This document shows positions 59,437 through 64,000 of a DNA stretch of 64,000 nucleotides, one piece after another. The stretch lies in assembly GCF_021018895.1 (NCBI RefSeq), contig NC_079364.1, forward strand, positions 2,722,401 to 2,786,400, given 5' to 3'. Position numbers and translations under genes: made by a program. The DNA comes from Seriola aureovittata. Lineage: Eukaryota > Chordata > Actinopteri > Carangiformes > Carangidae. The stretch's first letter is position 1. Every line of letters starts with the position of its first letter. The notes under the pieces are model-generated. The model made no database searches and was not told the DNA's origin. It was given only the letters and a program-made list of their open reading frames with translations.

Positions 59437-60717
59437 TGATAATATGATCAGATTGGGCGCTAGTTCAGTGTTTGTCACTAGGTTCACCCCGGGGTGTCGG
59501 CCAGAACACAACTTAAGGCCAAGTTTCCAGAGTACAGATAAATAAAGGGCTGAGAGACGTAGATATGCTGTTTACTTCCTTTCTTTACTTCTCCCTTTGC
59601 AGCAACACATACAGGTATTCCAGTGTTCATGCAGTAACAGCTGGATGTTAGGGTTGTGTGGTTTTCTACAAAGAAAGAATAAAAAATTACAATTGAATGA
59701 AGGATAACAAAACATATACATACATTACTTACTCACCCATATACAGTAGTATGCATAATATTACCAAACTAATGTTAACACTAATTGTAAACAGAAGAAG
59801 TAATCAAATGGCTACAATTACACTTCTCTCTCTCCTTTACACTATCTCAGGAACACCAAACCCCAAACAATCATTACACAGGTTACTCAGACATATTAAG
59901 ACTATGTTAAGTTACTGCTAATGTTGAAATAACACTTCCTGTTATTTATGATTCGTGTTAAATCCTCCCGCTGACGAACCGACAGGATGCTTTTATTGTG
60001 AAACCTACAGACACGCTACATCCTGTCACCGAGTTAGCATAACCTCATTATCAATACAGGTAATAACCCTTGACACTAACCACTCCGTATGTTAGCTCAA
60101 TCATATAACACTCTGTACAATACGAATAACAGGTAATAAATGTATGAACATGTTTTGAACTCGACATGACACATTTCGACCCGACGTGCTGAGTCAGGTG
60201 AGCCGAGGGCCGTAACCAGCGTGCATAAACTCGGCTATCATTAGCATAGTGATCGCATGGTTCACCTAATCTCCGACTTCTCCTCCACATGGGTTAACAG
60301 AAGTTATCTATTGGTTACATCAACACAAGGAAATACAATACCACAAGTAATGCAGCGGATAAATACTCACTCTTTCATTCACGCACAGATCACTTAGAAT
60401 AAAGTTATTGCACTGCACAACCGTTGCTCATCACTCGACTGAGGCCAACAGCTTTTTTTTTACTGCATGACGTCAGTTACGAGATCTCACCGTCACGTGG
60501 GTTGATTCACCCAATAGATGACCAGCACTGACTTAACACTCTAACTATTAACTTTGAGGCCTTTTATACAGACGCTGTTCTCTTGCACTGATTTAATATG
60601 TTTTACCCTGTGGTACTTTTACTTCAATAAAAATTACAAAAAAATTAATTAATGAATTAATTACTTAATTAATTACCATTGTCCTGAGATCAGTGGCAGT
60701 TGGGAACCTTTTCATTC
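59437..60717. other. unassigned, possibly repeat-derived
   Basis: No exon recognised. The sequence has a mixed GTTAGC-type vocabulary, an ATTAATTAATTA cluster at about 60643-60675 and a CACGTGGGTTGATTCACCC phrase near 60494. Could hold an old LTR or DNA element on the minus strand, but I could not define ends. Confidence 0.35.
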
Positions 60718-61610
60718 GTGACGTACGTACGTCACTCAACACGCGCGTTGCGAGTATGCTAGCGGCTAGAAGCTATCTGGCTGTTGCAGCTAGTAGCTTT
60801 ATAGTTGTATTCATTTAGCGTCACTAAGCTGGGAAATTGTATCATGGACAAATGTATTTTCAAACTCCCTCGGACGGAAGAAGAGATGACGCTGGCTTGA
60901 ATATCCGGTTTAGATGGAGACAACTTTTTGCTACGCCTGATGACCTTTTTGGGTGGCACCGTTTCCTTTACAAATGGATATAAGAATTGGAAAAACGCAA
61001 CCGGGAGTACGGTACACAAGTTCGCCATGGAGGTTTGATCTGCACTTAAACCGGCAGCGACAGATGGTTCGAGATTGGGAAATATGATGGATGTGGGTCA
61101 TTCAAAAGTCGTGGAGGAAAACGGTGTGAATCATGGCGGGACACCCCAAAAGGAGACAGGCACAGTCCCCTCGATTTCTACAAGAGTTTGTTGTCGAGGC
61201 CCCAACTGAGCGCACACCTGTAACATCCACAGACGTGCCCCGCACACATCGTTTCTACCCAATAACTGACAGACTTGTAGGTGAAACAAGAAAACCTGAC
61301 AGCAGAGCTACACCAAGTTCAGGTCTGTCGGAAAAAGGAAGAAACTACAGGGACATATAATAAAGGACACGGTGGGGTCTTGCGACCTAGCCGGGATGCT
61401 TATATGGATTTATACAGACTGACCCTGCGTGTGACCCCTGCTTCCTGCTATTGCAGTTTGTCCTGCCTTTTTCCTGCGCATTAGAAACTGTCCACGGAAC
61501 AGTAGCTTGGACCTGTTGGGCATCAACAAACAAAGGACAAAGTCTTCGGATGTCCAGCGCATCATTGACACCAACACCCGGCGGATTGTACTCCTTTGAA
61601 AACCTCATCG
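60718..61610 (+). other. CpG-containing block: CRE-like palindrome to a splice-donor-like end
   Basis: An 18-bp perfect palindrome containing TGACGTACGTACGTCA (60719-60734) is followed by CACGCGCGTTGCGAG. About 890 bp later CATCG|GTGAGTCG (61610/61611) is a strong donor. Between them, short frames include TNGYKNWKNATGS (about 60975-61013), which resembles the TTF-type zinc finger of hAT-like transposases, and a Lys/Glu-rich frame near 61284-61350, both broken. It may be a decayed transposon, or a promoter with first exon built from one. Confidence 0.3.
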
Positions 61611-62499
61611 GTGAGTCGATATAGTTTTAATTACCTTTGGAAACCTTTGGTGATGTGCGTTGACTCTGTTGTGGTCCGGGTTAGACGATATGTAGTTTTA
61701 GGTCACCTCAGAAAAAAAGTGTGCTGTAGAATAGACTGATCTGTGTGTCAAAGTTATTGATCCATCCTGATATTATATTGGTCTCATCGCCGACTATATC
61801 TGCTGTATCTGCTTTATCTGTGTAGGTGTTTCTAGCTGTTGGGAGGGCTGCTATCATATTGGGTATGCATTCACATTGAAATTCAAACCTGTATGGGTCA
61901 GCCCCATCATAATTTAACCATAAAAAAAATACACAGCTGCTTCTCTAAACTGGATCTACTGCAGGTAACACACTGACTATAGATAACCACCTCACACAAC
62001 CCCAAGTTAAATAACCTCAACTGTCACGTCAAGGTGATGTAGTGACTTATTATCTGGTTGTTAAAATACTTAGGTCAATTGAACCAACTTACACAGCCTA
62101 CTGTATATGCATACTATTATGACCATTCACCCATATATCCAGATACAGTGCAGTTAATGTAAAATCCTTTGGGTTTCCTACCTTCCCTTAAAGGTCAGCA
62201 CTGCCAAGAGAGTTGGCAGCTGAAATTTCACAGTTTCAGACAAGGTCCACTGGCTTACCTGCCTAAGTGGCCGACAAAGTATCACCTGAGAACGAGTTAG
62301 CTGAGACCAAACCAGAGCTATAATGAGAGGGAATATTGGACTTATATTCCTCAGGTACACAGGAACAGAACCCAAACAATAAATATTTCCAATGGTGGTG
62401 GGACACTTTCCAAGCTGGGGGTGGAAGCACTGTCAGATTGTTTTCGTGTTTTTGTGACCCCTTGAGTCCAAAAACTGATCAGCGCAGCCTTAATCATGT
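61611..62499. other. no recognisable feature
   Basis: Unique-looking non-coding sequence. The minus-strand open frames reaching into 62178-62723 have no recognisable domain. Confidence 0.45.
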
Positions 62500-63015
62500 T
62501 CGCGGCCCAGGATACTTTGTGATTCAATTGCTGAGGCTCCCTTGCAGAAATGTCTGAGACAGGCAGCAGCCAGCCACCATTTATCATTTGAATGCTGAAA
62601 GCTCGTCTTGTGTGGGAAAGGCCCGCACAGACGACACTCTGAGCTGATTGCAAAGCAGCCACTGCAGCAACCCGCTGACACTCTGACATTAGCAAGGCGG
62701 GACCAAGTGTGACCACATATCATGTGAGCAGTTGCAGCTAATTAGTGTTTGATCGTTTTATTTTGAAAATCATCCTTCTGTTTCCAGGCTACAGAGCAAA
62801 TTATAAACACGAATACAGCTTCGACTGGATTTATTTCTTTTATAACACTCATGAATGAGCGGAAATAAATACACGCTTTTATTGAGGTGTTCACGTGGTT
62901 TGAGGTGCCACACAGTTAATAATCAGTGTTCACACCCTGTCCCTATTGATAATTGATATCCTGCATTATTAGCCTCCTTCGGTGCCATTAAGAGATCCTG
63001 TGTCAGTCACTTGGT
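62500..63015. promoter_or_regulatory. candidate conserved non-coding element
   Basis: Two stretches look enhancer-like. About 62500-62760 has TTTATCATTTGAATGCTG, GACACTCTGAGCTGATTGC and GCAGCTAATTAGTG. About 62860-63010 has CTTTTATTGAGGTG, CACGTGGTTTGAGGTG, GTTAATAATCAGTG and ATTGATAATTGATATCC. No repeat words are present, and the open frames on the minus strand are without domain. Confidence 0.25.
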
Positions 63016-63359
63016 GTGTGTCTGGGTCTCAATGCTCCCGTGGTGCATATCATGCTGTGGCTGAGCCGAGGAACTGATTAAAATCTGCCACAGCCCAGTG
63101 CACCGAGGACACTCACAGATATTTGGGTCCCGCAATGCAGAGGATGATGCTCCTTTTCCACTTTCTCTCGCTGTCATCAAACCAATCACACCTTGTTTGC
63201 TACTCTTACTTCCCACTGTATTCAGGTCTCTGTAGCGAAAGAAGGGGAAAGAAATGTCTTTGAAGGACTTCAAAGTGGGAAGAGAAGAGGCAGAATCTAT
63301 TTTGGTGGGAAAAAGATTTAAGACAGGTATATCTAGACACACAGGCAAACACTAGAGCA

Positions 63360-63490
63360 ATTTTTCTTAAGACAGGATGTGATTACATGCTGCATTACAA
63401 TGCGACTCATTACTGCTTATGGCGAATTAATTACATGCCTCTCAGCCGAACTAAATTAAAACCTGCTTGGTTGTGATACTCAACAGAAAG
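63360..63490. promoter_or_regulatory. candidate conserved non-coding element
   Basis: Dense TAAT-core and related words (GTGATTACATGCTGCATTAC, ATTACTGCTTATGGCG, AATTAATTACATGCC, AACTAAATTAAAACC) in unique sequence, with no open frame. Confidence 0.25.
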
Positions 63491-63639
63491 ACTGATGAAA
63501 AAGGCTATATCTGATAATTAACTGTAAAAACTAAAGGTGGACAGAAAACCTAAAGGTGCCATTAGTTAGTAGCCAGAAAGTGACATTTGATAGCTGTCAG
63601 TCAATATCTTGTATTTTCACCCGAATGGTTAATGGACTG

Positions 63640-63865
63640 CACTTACTGTACGTAGTGCTTTAGTTTTTATCGTCCATTCAAAGTGCTTTACCATAGAAGC
63701 CACATTCACACACACATTCATACAGCGCCTTTCCCTGCTTTTCTACCATACACACACACAATTTGGGGTTCAGTACCTTGCCTAAGGACACTTTGAAATG
63801 CGGGCTGGAGGAGCTGGGAATCGAACCACCAACTTTCCAATTAACAATGCGGCTAAGAACTCCTT
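63640..63865 (+). repeat. dispersed teleost repeat ('GGGTTCAGTACCTTGCC')
   Basis: Order of words: CAAAGTGCTTTACCATAGAA, CACACACACATTCATACAGC, TTTTCTACC, ATTTGGGGTTCAGTACCTTG, CCTAAGGACACTTTGAAATG, GGAGGAGCTGGGAATCGAAC and CACCAACTTTCCAATT. This is a very common fish interspersed repeat. The short GAATCGAACC looks like a tRNA B box but no tRNA fold surrounds it. Confidence 0.75.
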
Positions 63866-64000
63866 TTTCTATGTCATTTTTTGTTTTTCTTATAACAGTA
63901 TTAATTGATTCACAAACTCACAAATTCATACTCCCAATTAACTCAAATGTTTATAAGGATGAAATGAAGTGATAACATTTTTATATCCAAAAGGTCAAAG

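Noticed and set aside
62351..63348. Minus-strand frames of 121 and 113 codons, one with an FRYRD word
   Set aside because: FRYRD recalled the RYRD word of anoctamins, but the neighbouring residues do not fit and no second anoctamin word follows.
63815..63835. tRNA-like B box (GAATCGAACC)
   Set aside because: No A box at the right distance and no cloverleaf; it is part of a common dispersed repeat.

Overview
The window looks like nuclear DNA of a teleost fish. It is AT-rich and intron/intergenic in character, with many CA/GT microsatellites. It also carries several dispersed repeats that I recognise as typical of ray-finned fish, such as the 'GCTAGCTTAGCTTAGC' and 'CTGGATGGATTGCC' families and the repeat built around AGGTCA half-sites. 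No bacterial, plasmid or phage signature, CRISPR array, rRNA or tRNA gene was seen.

The one gene I can support is muc15 (mucin-15, a cell-surface sialomucin) on the + strand. Its three coding exons are 33619-34480, 39395-39565 and 40454-40575. All junctions are phase 1 with consensus splice sites, and the spliced reading frame is 1152 nt (384 codons). It encodes a signal peptide, a Ser/Thr/Pro- and N-glycan-rich ectodomain, one membrane span, and a short tail that keeps the vertebrate MUC15 tail signature (FSHR.L, VLRLDN, FG.S.YYNP). A poly(A) signal lies at 40882-40887, directly against a perfect 12-bp hairpin. A possible 5' non-coding exon is at 28652-28745.

Layout: 1-28 kb is non-coding, with dispersed repeats, a 12-bp minisatellite, a 186-bp CA tract, a long ATTTAACATTT satellite-like stretch and a pair of related palindromic elements. 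28-41 kb is the muc15 locus, with a repeat-filled 4.9-kb second intron. 41-64 kb is again non-coding. It holds more dispersed repeats, a 740-bp DNA transposon-like element flanked by TTA duplications (50679-51418), a CpG-containing block around an 18-bp CRE-like palindrome (60.7-61.6 kb), and several unique, homeodomain/POU-motif-rich stretches that read like conserved non-coding elements.

In mammals MUC15 sits inside an intron of ANO3 on the opposite strand. I searched the minus strand by eye for anoctamin exons and recognised none. Either the nesting intron is larger than this window or the arrangement differs here. Most open frames above 60 codons are chance frames or lie in microsatellites and repeats. 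I found no convincing undescribed system. The most useful leads are the candidate secreted-mucin isoform, the hairpin at the muc15 poly(A) signal, the DR1-bearing repeats and the candidate enhancers.
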